A stretch of 64,000 nucleotides of DNA from Palsa-504 sp963739135 (GTDB taxonomy: Bacteria; Actinomycetota; Actinomycetes; Streptosporangiales; Streptosporangiaceae), in assembly GCA_963739135.1 (NCBI GenBank), contig CAVTZG010000010.1, positions 248,001 to 312,000 of the forward strand. Direction: 5' to 3'. The notes under the pieces were generated by a model. That model was given only the letters and a program-made list of their open reading frames with translations. It did not search any database and was not told the origin of the DNA. Numbering within the stretch: position 1 is the stretch's first letter; every line of letters starts with the position of its first letter. Positions 41,152 through 48,962 of the stretch are shown in pieces. A program made the translations under genes and the position numbers.

Positions 41152-41198
41152 AGCAGGAAGGCCTTGGTGCCGTACCCGGACCGCATTTGGCGCGGCAA

Positions 41199-41642
41199 TC
41201 ACGGGTCGGGTTTTGACTTCAGCGCGCTGGCCGAGGCCTGGCGGATCCCCCCCGCGCCGCTCATCTGTGCTCGCTTCCACGGCACAACACCCTCGATCTC
41301 GGTCTCCAGCGAGAAGCTCAGGACCGTCCTGATCAAGACGATCAGCCCGAGAACCAGGACATTGTCGAGGGTGGGTGCGACGGCGACCGTACGGACGAGG
41401 TCGGCCGCCACGAGGACTTCCAGCCCGAGCAGCAGTGTCCCGCCGATGGCCGTGCGCAGCGCCAGATAGCCCTTGCTCGGCTGGCCTGACCGCCGCCACG
41501 TCACCACCGCCAGCACGAACGCCCACACGGTACCGACTACCAGGATTAGTGCACCCAGTGCCTCGAAGCCCTGGGCGACGTGATCCATCACCGTGGTGAA
41601 CGTCTCGGCCGACGGCTGGGCAGAAGGTGCTGCCAGGATCAT
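41199..41642 (-). CDS. DUF1622 membrane protein
   Basis: 147 aa with three hydrophobic helices: ALGALILVVGTVWAFVLAVV, LRTAIGGTLLLGLEVLVAADLV and NVLVLGLIVLIRTVLSFSLETEIEG. The last is the characteristic C-terminal signature of DUF1622, a small polytopic membrane family of unknown function. The tail is polar and cytosolic-looking. No cassette directly upstream; it stands alone on the minus strand. Confidence 0.82.
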   Translation of the reverse strand: MILAAPSAQPSAETFTTVMDHVAQGFEALGALILVVGTVWAFVLAVVTWRRSGQPSKGYLALRTAIGGTLLLGLEVLVAADLVRTVAVAPTLDNVLVLGLIVLIRTVLSFSLETEIEGVVPWKRAQMSGAGGIRQASASALKSKPDP

Positions 41643-41778
41643 CTCAGCGTTCCCAGCATGCGCACCCCTCAGTCAGCCCAGCACGTCGGCTGCGAGCTCG
41701 GCAAGTTCAGTACGATCACCGCTAACGCGATCAAGGCGCTTTACCGCCCTGACTCCGGGCCTGGTCCCGTTGCGGGGC

Positions 41779-42006
41779 CTACCAGACCGATCGCTCATTC
41801 ATCGTGCCGCCGCGGACGATCAGGTAGACCAGTACGCCGATCAGCGGGATGAGCAGCACGAACAGGAACCACAGCGCCTTGGCCCAGCCGGACAGGTCAG
41901 GGCTACGGAAGATGTCGATGAACACCGTGATCAGGATCCAGAACCAGATCACCCACAGGAAGATCACAAGAATCGTCCAGAAAATGTTCAAGAGCGGATA
42001 ATTCAT
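41779..42006 (-). CDS. Small PLDc_N-like membrane protein
   Basis: 75 aa, two helices: LLNIFWTILVIFLWVIWFWI with LITVFIDIFRSPDLSGWAKA, then LWFLFVLLIPLIGVLVYLIVRG. This is the two-helix SHOCT/PLDc_N-type small membrane protein seen in many actinobacterial stress regions. GGAGAGGAATCG precedes ATG 42006. Cassette 4 lies 110 bp upstream in the same direction. Confidence 0.85.
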   Translation of the reverse strand: MNYPLLNIFWTILVIFLWVIWFWILITVFIDIFRSPDLSGWAKALWFLFVLLIPLIGVLVYLIVRGGTMNERSVW

Positions 42007-42068
42007 CGATTCCTCTCCTTGTTGTGCGGCCCTTCCTAGTTGTGCCGCCCTTCTTGGCTTCGCACTTG

Positions 42069-42127
42069 ATGGTTTCGCGGCCGCAGGTGATCTGTCATCA
42101 CCTACCCGTCGTTTCCACCTAGGTGAA
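42069..42127 (-). promoter_or_regulatory. Stress cassette 4, upstream of the small membrane protein
   Basis: CACCTAGGTG at 42116-42125, 12 bp, then AGGTGATGACAGATCACCT (complement of 42085-42103). The tail after the dyad differs from other copies (GCGGCCGCGAAACC). Confidence 0.82.
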
Positions 42128-42290
42128 CGACCGGTAGAGCCGGTGGGTAAGGGGGCCGAGCCCGACAGCTTGTCCGAGCTGGTCCTGATTAGCGGTCCGC
42201 TGTTCAGGCAGATATCCCCGGGATCACCCGGCCGAGAATGGGCGAACGAGATGGGCGACTGGACTGCCATCGCGGCCTTTGACAGGGGAC

Positions 42291-42318
42291 CAGTCAATCA
42301 GTCAGTCAGTCAGTCAGT
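42291..42318. repeat. Tetranucleotide repeat (CAGT)n
   Basis: CAGT-CAAT followed by five perfect CAGT units. Non-coding, between cassettes 4 and 5. The 42128-42406 stretch around it holds no gene. Confidence 0.9.
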
Positions 42319-42406
42319 ACCCGCTGTTTACGGCCGGTTCGACCTACGCTCGGCGCTTCGCTGCGGGCGCTCGAACGGGCTCACGGGCACGGTCTCCCCA
42401 GCAATG

Positions 42407-42465
42407 ATCACCTAGGTGAAGACGGCCGGCAGGTGATGACGGGTCCCCTACCCAACTGTGAGGCT
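42407..42465 (+). promoter_or_regulatory. Stress cassette 5, upstream of the FUSC-like gene
   Basis: CACCTAGGTG at 42409-42418, 12 bp, then AGGTGATGACGGGTCCCCT at 42431-42449. The FUSC-like GTG start is 86 bp further on. Confidence 0.83.
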
Positions 42466-42550
42466 GCCGGTAACCGGTCCGTGCCGTCGTCTGGTGCCGC
42501 TGCGGGAGGACTGCTTCGCCGGTCCAGCCCCCGGTGCTGAGAGGTGAGTC

Positions 42551-43651
42551 GTGAGCCAGGTGGCGAAGGTATTCCAGGTCAACTGGCAGGGATTTAACCT
42601 ACGCAGAGGCGCCATCTTGGCGGTCATACTGGGGCTGCTGATCATCGTGGGCGTGCTCCCTGAGGAGCGGAGGTACTTCCTCAGTGCGATCTTCGGGGCG
42701 CTGTTCGTGGCGGTCGTCGATCCCGGCGGGGAGTACGGGTACCGGGTGTCGCGCATGGCCGTGTTCGCGGTGGCCGGGGCGCTGCTGACGGCCCTGGGGT
42801 TCGGCATCGGCGGCGGGGCCTGGGGGTTCGTGGTGCTGGCCGCCTTCGTGGTCACCTTGCTGGGCGGACTGGCGGTGAAATACGGCGTGCACAGGTTCGT
42901 CGCGGCGTATCTTCTCAACGTCTGGTTCATCATCGCCTTGGGCCTGCCGACTCTCCTCTCGTTCGGCTTGCCGGGTCTGTTCCGGTCCGGCCTGATCCAC
43001 GCCGAACCGTGGAAGCAGGCGCTGGCCTGGCTGGTCGGATCGGCCGTCTGGATCGCTGTCAGCTTCATCATGTGGCTGGCGCGCGGCCGGAAAGCGGAGC
43101 CGCAGCCTGTCGCCGAGATCCCCGGCGATATCTCGCCGCGGCCGCTGACCCGGCCAGTTATCCTTTTCGCGGTGATCCGGGCCGTCGCGGTGTCGATCGC
43201 CGTCGCGATCGCCTTCGGGCTGCCGCTGCCCAACGCCTACTGGATGCCCATCGCCGCCATCATTGCCATGAAGCCCGACCTGCAGCAATCCACCTTCGTC
43301 GCCGTACAGCGCATCGCCGGGACGGTCGTGGGCGCCGTGGTGGCGGCCCTGGTCCTGCTGGCTGTGGACAACAGAACCGCACTCGAGGTGGTCATCGTCG
43401 TCTTGTTCGCGCTGGCGGGGTCGATCCGCACCGTGAGCTACACCTGGTACACCGCCGCCGTGGGCGGGGCCGTCCTGATCGCCATGGACGTCCCCCTCCC
43501 GACCAACCTTACGGACGAGGGACGGCGGATCCTGTTCACCTTCGCCGGCGTCGGGATCGCCGTCATCGTCATGTTCCTCGCCGATCGGCTGCAGAAGTAC
43601 GCCGCCAAAGCGGCACCACAGGCACCTGCTCACCCGGCCCCGGCGGCATGA
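42551..43651 (+). CDS. FUSC-family inner-membrane protein
   Basis: 366 aa with about ten hydrophobic helices in two bundles (residues 15-165 and 195-350) separated by a charged linker (ARGRKAEPQPVAEIPGD). The second bundle contains NAYWMPIAAIIAMKPDLQQSTFVAVQRIAGTVVGA, the FUSC/aromatic acid exporter signature. It may export aromatic or amphipathic compounds. The GTG start at 42551 gives MSQVAKVFQVNWQGF. Likely under cassette 5. Confidence 0.85.
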   Translation: MSQVAKVFQVNWQGFNLRRGAILAVILGLLIIVGVLPEERRYFLSAIFGALFVAVVDPGGEYGYRVSRMAVFAVAGALLTALGFGIGGGAWGFVVLAAFVVTLLGGLAVKYGVHRFVAAYLLNVWFIIALGLPTLLSFGLPGLFRSGLIHAEPWKQALAWLVGSAVWIAVSFIMWLARGRKAEPQPVAEIPGDISPRPLTRPVILFAVIRAVAVSIAVAIAFGLPLPNAYWMPIAAIIAMKPDLQQSTFVAVQRIAGTVVGAVVAALVLLAVDNRTALEVVIVVLFALAGSIRTVSYTWYTAAVGGAVLIAMDVPLPTNLTDEGRRILFTFAGVGIAVIVMFLADRLQKYAAKAAPQAPAHPAPAA

Positions 43652-43781
43652 ACGCGCCAGGGCGCCGCAGGCCCCGTGCCAGGCACGCGACTCCAGCCAC
43701 GGCACACATGACGATCACGAACGTGACGGCCTCTGGGCCACGCAGGCACCGCGCTCCAGCCTCGTCGTCGTCCCGGCCGGG

Positions 43782-45986
43782 CTAGAGGAGCCTGAGCTCG
43801 CGGGTCCGCTGGAGGGCGTGGGCGCGTGAGGAGACGCCGAGCTTGCGGTAGATCGACCGGACGTGGCTGTGGACGGTGTTGTGCGACACGTACAGCTGCT
43901 GGCCGATGTCGCGTTCGGACAGGTCGCTGGTCAGCAGCTGGAGCACCCTGAGCTCCCGCCCCGTCAGCTCCTCATCTGCGGATCTGATGCCCGGCCGCGG
44001 AGACGGCTCGCAAGCCTTCAGCCGCCCGGTCAGGATCCCCGGGTCGGGACAGGACCCGATGACGGCTCGTGCCTCGGTGATCGCCGCCTGCGAGCGCTCC
44101 CGCTCGCCCACGGCCTGCAGCACCGATCCGTGGTGCAGCAGGCCCATCGCTACCTCGGCCGGCTGGCCCCGGGACCGCAAGAAGCTGACACCACCCCCGA
44201 TCAGCGGCCCTGCCTGCTCCGGCCTGCCGCGCGCGGCGAGCGATACCCCGAGCGCCAGCGGGACCGCGCCGCTGGCCTTCTCGGTGCCATGCTCCCGGAC
44301 GAGATCCGCTGCGCCCTCGGCCAGCATCCGCTGGTCTTCGAGACGGCCCAGCTCACCCGCGATGAGCGAGCGGTAGGCCAGCGACGACGCGCCCGCCGCC
44401 CAGTGCGCGCTCCCCGGTGCCAGCGCCGCCGATTCCGCGAACCACCGGTCGGCCGCACCGGGCTCACCCCGGAAATACAGGCCCATGCCGACCGCCCAGC
44501 AGGCCACCGGCCGCCAGGGCGACCCCGGGCCCTCCAGCTCGGCCGCGCGCCGGCCGTTCTCCAGCTGGGCGCCCACGTCACCCCACGGGCAGCAGGCCCG
44601 CAGCATCGTCAGGCCCGCCCCGGCCGAGCTGAAACCGGCCGGCAGAGCCCTCCCGCCGGGCTCGGCCAGCCGTCCGGCCGCCGCGATCACCGGACCCGCC
44701 TCCACCCGCCTGGCGGACAGCGACAGCATCCACGCCTTGACCAGGAGCAGCCCCGCGTGGCCGTTCTGCATCTCCTGCGGCAGCTGCCCGATCCAGGCCA
44801 GGACGGCCTCGTACCGGCACGAGCTGGCGTAGCTGACCCACGAGGCTTCGATCAGCCCGGCGGCCTCGGCGTGCGCGCCCGCCGCGACCGCATGCGCGAT
44901 GGCCTCGCCGGTCATCCCGTGATCGCGATGCCAGCCGTACGCCCGGCGGTGCAGCGCCGGGGCCGTGCCCGGCTCACGCCGCTCCAGCTCGACCCGCAGC
45001 AGCCGGGCGAACAGCGGATGGAAGCGATACCACCCGCCCTCGCCGCCCAGGGAGATAAGGAACAGGTTGCTGCGTGACAGCGCGTCCAGCATCGGCGCCG
45101 AATGCTGCTGCTCCAGCACCGCATCGCACAACGGGCCGGACAGCCGCTCCAGGACGGAAGAGCGCAGCATCAGCGCCTGCACCGGCGGATCATGCGCCCG
45201 GAGCACCTCGGTCTCCAGGAAGTCGATCAGATGGCGGCTCGAGGCACCCAGGTCGGTCACCAGGGCGTGGCGGTCGGCAGCGCGCCGCAGCGACAGCGCC
45301 GTCAGGTAGAGCCCGGCCGGCCAGCCCTCCAGCCGCTCGACCAGAGCATCCACCTCCTCGGGCAGCAGGCCGAGCCCCAGGCGCCCGTTCAGGAACGCGT
45401 CCGCCTCCCCGGGCGTGAACCGCAGATCGCCGGCACGCAGCTCGAGCAGCTCACCGTGCGCGCGCAGCGCAGCCAGCGGAAGGTCCGGCTCCGTCCGCGC
45501 GGAGAGCACCAGCTGGAAGGCGGGCGGTGCATGATCGATGAACCAGGCCAGGCTCTCGCGGGCCGGGCCATCCGAAAGCCGGTGGAAGTCATCCAGGATC
45601 AGCGTGACCTCACCCAGATCGTCCAGCTCATTCACCAGGCGCGGCAGCACCATGTGAACGATAGACGCCGCCCCGGCCAGCTGCGGCGACGCCGGCACGC
45701 TGATCGCCGGGCAGGCCCCGCGAAGCGCCTCGATCACATACGACCACAGCACCACAGGGTCATCGTCGTCCTCGTCCAGCGTCAGCCACCCGACCGGCTT
45801 GCGCGCCGCCTCAGCTTGGTGCCACGCCGCCAGCAAGGTGGTCTTCCCGTAACCCGCCGGGCATGCCACCAGGCTGAGCGCCAGACCCGACCCGGCCCGA
45901 AGCCGTTCCAGCAGCCGCTCCCGCGGAACGACCTGATCACGCACCGCCGGCGGACGCAACTTCGTCGCGACCAGCACCGGCCCAGG
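43782..45986. repeat. 2.2-kb direct repeat, copy 1
   Basis: About 2205 bp repeated at 48963-51167 with a constant offset of 5181 bp and roughly a dozen mismatches. It covers the LuxR gene except its first 8-11 codons and promoter. Confidence 0.95.
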
Positions 45987-46010
45987 GCCGTCCTCCGCCC
46001 CGTCGCCCAT
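43782..46010 (-). CDS. MalT-like LuxR-family (LAL) regulator, copy 1
   Basis: 742-aa STAND-type regulator. Walker A CPAGYGKTTLLAAW (near residue 55), Walker B VTLILDDFHRLSD, winged-helix and TPR-like middle part, and a C-terminal LuxR HTH (LTGRELRVLQLLTSDLSERD, VSHNTVHSHVRSIYRKLGV). ATG 46010 has GGGAG five bases upstream. It activates unknown targets, probably after sensing a small ligand. A 99% identical copy lies at 48963; the proteins differ at three positions (Pro/Ser, Gly/Glu, Val/Ala). Candidate regulator of this cluster by position only. Confidence 0.9.
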   Translation of the reverse strand: MGDGAEDGPGPVLVATKLRPPAVRDQVVPRERLLERLRAGSGLALSLVACPAGYGKTTLLAAWHQAEAARKPVGWLTLDEDDDDPVVLWSYVIEALRGACPAISVPASPQLAGAASIVHMVLPRLVNELDDLGEVTLILDDFHRLSDGPARESLAWFIDHAPPAFQLVLSARTEPDLPLAALRAHGELLELRAGDLRFTPGEADAFLNGRLGLGLLPEEVDALVERLEGWPAGLYLTALSLRRAADRHALVTDLGASSRHLIDFLETEVLRAHDPPVQALMLRSSVLERLSGPLCDAVLEQQHSAPMLDALSRSNLFLISLGGEGGWYRFHPLFARLLRVELERREPGTAPALHRRAYGWHRDHGMTGEAIAHAVAAGAHAEAAGLIEASWVSYASSCRYEAVLAWIGQLPQEMQNGHAGLLLVKAWMLSLSARRVEAGPVIAAAGRLAEPGGRALPAGFSSAGAGLTMLRACCPWGDVGAQLENGRRAAELEGPGSPWRPVACWAVGMGLYFRGEPGAADRWFAESAALAPGSAHWAAGASSLAYRSLIAGELGRLEDQRMLAEGAADLVREHGTEKASGAVPLALGVSLAARGRPEQAGPLIGGGVSFLRSRGQPAEVAMGLLHHGSVLQAVGERERSQAAITEARAVIGSCPDPGILTGRLKACEPSPRPGIRSADEELTGRELRVLQLLTSDLSERDIGQQLYVSHNTVHSHVRSIYRKLGVSSRAHALQRTRELRLL

Positions 46011-46058
46011 CAGCTCTCCCAGCCCAAAAAGCTCCTGCTGCCGGGATCTAGAGCAGCC

Positions 46059-46480
46059 CTATGTTAGAGAAGCAAAATCACGCGGGCTCCGAGCCGCCAG
46101 GGCCCAAAGTCCCCATCTGGCGTCCTGCCCGGCCCCTGGTCCCAGATCATCCTGCCCCGGGCGGGGCCCGGCCGGCGGCGCACCCGGACCGGGTGACGGC
46201 CCGATGAGGATCGCGATCACGTACCCGATGACGACGGGCAGAAGTTTCTTCGGTGGGGTGTCCTGCGGTTCCTCGCCGTCTTCGCGCGGGGAGTAGAGGT
46301 GCTCGTGTCGCGCGTACGCGTCCAGGGCGGACCCCAGGAGGCGGATGGCCAGGAGCGTGAGCCCGTACATGGTGACAAACACCCGTTCGCCGCTGGTTTC
46401 CGGGGCCTCTGCGAGGAGCCTGGTCGGGAACGGCAGGAAGACCACCGCGAGCAGGATCACCACGCCGTGAGGAACACCGC
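46059..46480 (-). pseudogene. TMEM175/DUF1211 channel fragment
   Basis: The minus strand encodes GVVILLAVVFLPFPTRLLAE, ERVFVTMYGLTLLAIRLLGS and LPVVIGYVIAILIG, the second half of a bacterial TMEM175-type potassium channel (FLPFPT is the hallmark). The first helices are missing and the C-terminus runs into Pro/Gly-rich unrelated sequence, so this is a truncated remnant upstream of the LuxR gene. Confidence 0.65.
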
Positions 46481-46620
46481 GCCGGCCGGATTGGGGAATC
46501 ACTCTCCCTAGGGCTGGCGCGTTTGGGCGGGCACCACTACCCCCAGCCTTCCCGTCACGTGCGCATCGTTCCGGCAAAAGCGCCCAGCCCAGAGAGGGAG
46601 TGGGGATTTTCCTTTCCGGC

Positions 46621-47160
46621 TCACTGTTCCGGCGGAAGCTCTACCGAGGAGGACTCCGAAGGGAGCGCAGGGTGCGCCTCCGCCCGGTCAGGGACTGGCG
46701 GATGAGGACCTGTCACGTGTCCGGGATGGGCCAGTTCGCGTACGCGCCGGCCCACCCTATGAGCCACGTAGAGGGAGAACGCCGCGGCCGGCAGCTCGAC
46801 GGCCAGCGCCAGGATCAGCGCTTGGGTGGCGTCTGCCGCGGTCGTCGAGGTGGTGATGTCGAACCATGCATCGGCAACCAGCAAGGTAGCCACCGCCGTG
46901 GCCGGGTACACCACCCTGGCATCCAGCCGGAACGCCATGTGGGCGGTCAGGTATATGGCCAGCACCTCGATCAGGTCAAAGCCGGTCCAGGTGAGACGGT
47001 AATGGTGCTCAAGATTTTCTTTGGGAAGGCTCAGCGCCAGGAAGACGGTCCACACAATGAGCCCGACGGCAACGATCAGGTAGACCCACGCCAGACGCCG
47101 GGCTCGCCGCCGCACCCCCAGCGGGATGTCCCGGGCACCAGTGCTGGCCGCGCCTGACAC
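46621..47160 (-). CDS. Four-helix membrane protein of unknown function
   Basis: 179 aa. Helices: LAWVYLIVAVGLIVWTVFLAL, GFDLIEVLAIYLTAHMAF, VVYPATAVATLLVADAWFDIT and ALILALAVELPAAAFSLYVAH, then a polar tail. The pattern is a compact four-helix inner-membrane protein common in actinobacteria; function unknown. GTG 47160 is preferred because AAGGAG lies eight bases upstream, inside the end of the broken DUF1269 gene, so it was probably the downstream gene of that operon. Confidence 0.75.
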   Translation of the reverse strand: MSGAASTGARDIPLGVRRRARRLAWVYLIVAVGLIVWTVFLALSLPKENLEHHYRLTWTGFDLIEVLAIYLTAHMAFRLDARVVYPATAVATLLVADAWFDITTSTTAADATQALILALAVELPAAAFSLYVAHRVGRRVRELAHPGHVTGPHPPVPDRAEAHPALPSESSSVELPPEQ

Positions 47161-47162
47161 GG

Positions 47163-47600
47163 TCACATCTCCTTGACAGTTTCTTGCAGAGCCTTGTCGA
47201 CGTCCTTCGAGTCCACGTCGAGCTCTCGGGCGGTCTGCTTCTCCGCCCTGGTCACGGCGTGCGTGATCGCGTCTTCGACCTTGCTCTCCCCGACTATGAC
47301 CAGCCCGGCCTGGCCTGCGCCGATGAAGCCGCCGAGCTGTTTCGCCTCCGAGCGCGACATCCCCTGGCCACGTGCCCGCTGACGCCGCCGACCACACCGC
47401 CGGCCGCTGCCGTGTCGCCGTCATCCAGGAGAGCCGAGAGGGCAACCGCCGTATACAATACGCATCCGTACTTCTCGAACCGTTCACCGGCATGGGTCAC
47501 GATCTGGTCGCGCGGGATCGGGCCCAGCACGGCAACCTTGCGACTCGCCCGGCTTTCATGCGCGAGCAAGGACGCCGCCGGGTACCTGAGCGCGGCACCT
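47163..47600 (-). pseudogene. Broken DUF1269 gene fused to a kinase-like N-terminal fragment
   Basis: The 3' half reads MSRSEAKQLGGFIGAGQAG and GLVIVGESKVEDAITHAVT to KEM-stop, very like DUF1269 copy 1. The preceding GGVVGGVSGHVARG is in another frame; one base is missing at about 47360 compared with copy 1. Further upstream the sequence is unrelated: KVAVLGPIPRDQIVTHAGE and FEKYGCVLYTAVALSALL resemble the N-terminus of PfkB-type carbohydrate kinases. It is a chimera of two gene fragments. Confidence 0.7.
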
Positions 47601-47644
47601 CCTAGTACGGCCCGCTCCACTGCAGGTCGTCATCACCCGCCCCG

Positions 47645-48058
47645 TCAGCCTTTAAGCGCCTCCTGCAGCTCGCTGGTGATTTCGTCGGTCGTGGCGTCCA
47701 CAGAGCGCTTCACGACTTTGGCGGCACCTGTAAACGCCTTGTCGAGTCCTTTGCCGATGGTCGGCTCGCCAACCACGATGAGCCCTGCCTGGTTGCCAGT
47801 GAGTACCTCAGCCGCCTCATGGAGCTCCTTGCGAGGCAGCGTCCCGCCCCCGAACCACTCAGGGATGACACGCATGCGCGAGCGATCCATCCGCTTGACA
47901 ATGTGGGGTTTGCCGTCCTCCTGATCGATCACGGCAGCGTCGAACTTGCCGATCAGCTTGTCCTTATGCAGCTGCTCGACAGCATCCATATCCGCCAGTG
48001 CGGCGTCGACAGTCTCGTACGCTGCGGCGTAGAGAAGCATCTGGTTTTCGTCGGCCAT
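47645..48058 (-). CDS. DUF1269-like stress protein, diverged copy
   Basis: 137 aa. Same overall layout as the DUF1269 copies at the ends (MLLYAAAYETVDAALADMDA, KLIGKFDAAVIDQEDGKPH; QAGLIVVGEPTIGKGLDKAF), but the Gly-rich membrane hairpin is replaced by a short segment (RVIPEWFGGGTLPRKELH). It may therefore be soluble. ATG 48058 has a purine-rich GGGGAGATG just before it. Cassette 6 lies 100 bp upstream in the same direction. Confidence 0.82.
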   Translation of the reverse strand: MADENQMLLYAAAYETVDAALADMDAVEQLHKDKLIGKFDAAVIDQEDGKPHIVKRMDRSRMRVIPEWFGGGTLPRKELHEAAEVLTGNQAGLIVVGEPTIGKGLDKAFTGAAKVVKRSVDATTDEITSELQEALKG

Positions 48059-48110
48059 GGCATCTCCCCGGTCGGGTTGTCCGATGAACGAACGCGTCCA
48101 TCACCATGTA

Positions 48111-48169
48111 ATACTCACCTGCAGGCAGGCGAGGCGGCATCACCCGCCGCGTCGTTTCACCTAGGTGGA
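48111..48169 (-). promoter_or_regulatory. Stress cassette 6, upstream of the diverged DUF1269 gene
   Basis: CACCTAGGTG at 48158-48167, 12 bp, then GGGTGATGCCGCCTCGCCT (complement of 48127-48145), the most degenerate dyad of the eight. GTGATGGAC follows, echoing the small protein start. Confidence 0.75.
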
Positions 48170-48199
48170 ATCTGCTAGGCGATGCATCCACGAGCTCGG

Positions 48200-48532
48200 G
48201 CCGCGCCCGCCACGTGCCCGGCTGGCCCGGGAAGATCCAGCGCACCTCCAGGCTGCCCACGCCGACGACCTTGCGGGCCATGTCAGCGTACTGGTACTGC
48301 TCGAGCAGGAACCGCCGGTCGGTTTCCAGCGTCCGCCGGTACTTGCCGAGCAGGTCCTGGAGTTGCGTCGCGAAGGTCTCCTGGTCCATCTGCTTGGCAG
48401 CAGGTCCGCGATCGGGACGATCAGCGGCGGGTCGGCGATGACCCGCGGCCGGCCGTCGACCAGGCGGGTCAGCTTGGCCACTTCCTGCATGTCTCTACTT
48501 GCGCTTCGCGGCACACCAGCTCGGTGCGTCAT
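48200..48532 (-). pseudogene. Chimeric remnant: DUF2252 fragments joined to the CYTH-like gene start
   Basis: MQEVAKLTRLVDGRPRVIAD (48493 down) and, in another frame, DLLGKYRRTLETDRRFLLEQ with YADMARKVVGVGS are DUF2252 pieces. The latter runs straight into LEVRWIFPGQ, the start of the CYTH-like protein (36432-37091). The junction GVGS|LEV matches GVRSLEV of that gene, so deletion across short homology is likely. It lies downstream of the second small protein gene exactly where the intact operon has DUF2252 and CYTH-like genes. Confidence 0.75.
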
Positions 48533-48592
48533 TTGGCCGTGTCATCCCGGACCAGCTCCCCGTTGCGCCGCGCCACACCAACTCGGTGCCGG

Positions 48593-48844
48593 TCAGCCTG
48601 CCGGGCGTTCGGTCTCATCTGGCTCCTCGCCCGCCTGCTGGATGGAGATGAGCTCCAGGCCGAGTTCCTGGGTCCGCTGGATGAGCCCGTGCAGATGCGC
48701 CTGGTCGATCACGCGGCCGGTCAGCACCGTGGTGCCCGCGACCCGGTCCATCTGCATCCCTTCGAACAGGAAGCCGAACGGCTCGCCCAGCTCGCCCCGG
48801 AGAACCAGCCGGTATCTCTTGCCTCGTGGGCGGTCGCTGTCCAT
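48593..48844 (-). CDS. Small conserved stress-cluster protein, copy 2
   Basis: 83 aa. RYRLVLRGELGEPFGFLFEG, MQMDRVAGTTVLTGRVIDQ and LHGLIQRTQELGLELISI match copy 1 (38690) at about 90% over the core. ATG 48844 keeps the same 55-base distance from the cassette palindrome as copy 1. It heads a decayed duplicate of the small protein-DUF2252-CYTH operon. Function unknown. Confidence 0.8.
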   Translation of the reverse strand: MDSDRPRGKRYRLVLRGELGEPFGFLFEGMQMDRVAGTTVLTGRVIDQAHLHGLIQRTQELGLELISIQQAGEEPDETERPAG

Positions 48845-48851
48845 CACCTGC

Positions 48852-48910
48852 ACGCTCGCACTCAGGCAGGTGACCTGTCACCACCTGCCGGCCGGTTCCA
48901 CCTAGGTGAA
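48852..48910 (-). promoter_or_regulatory. Stress cassette 7, upstream of small protein copy 2
   Basis: CACCTAGGTG at 48899-48908, 12 bp, then AGGTGGTGACAGGTCACCT (complement of 48868-48886) and GCCTGAGTGCGAGCGT, nearly identical to cassette 1. Confidence 0.85.
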
Positions 48911-48962
48911 GCGCGCGCCGCCCCGGTGAGGACGCGGGCGCGCGGGTAGCCGGGCACCGGGG

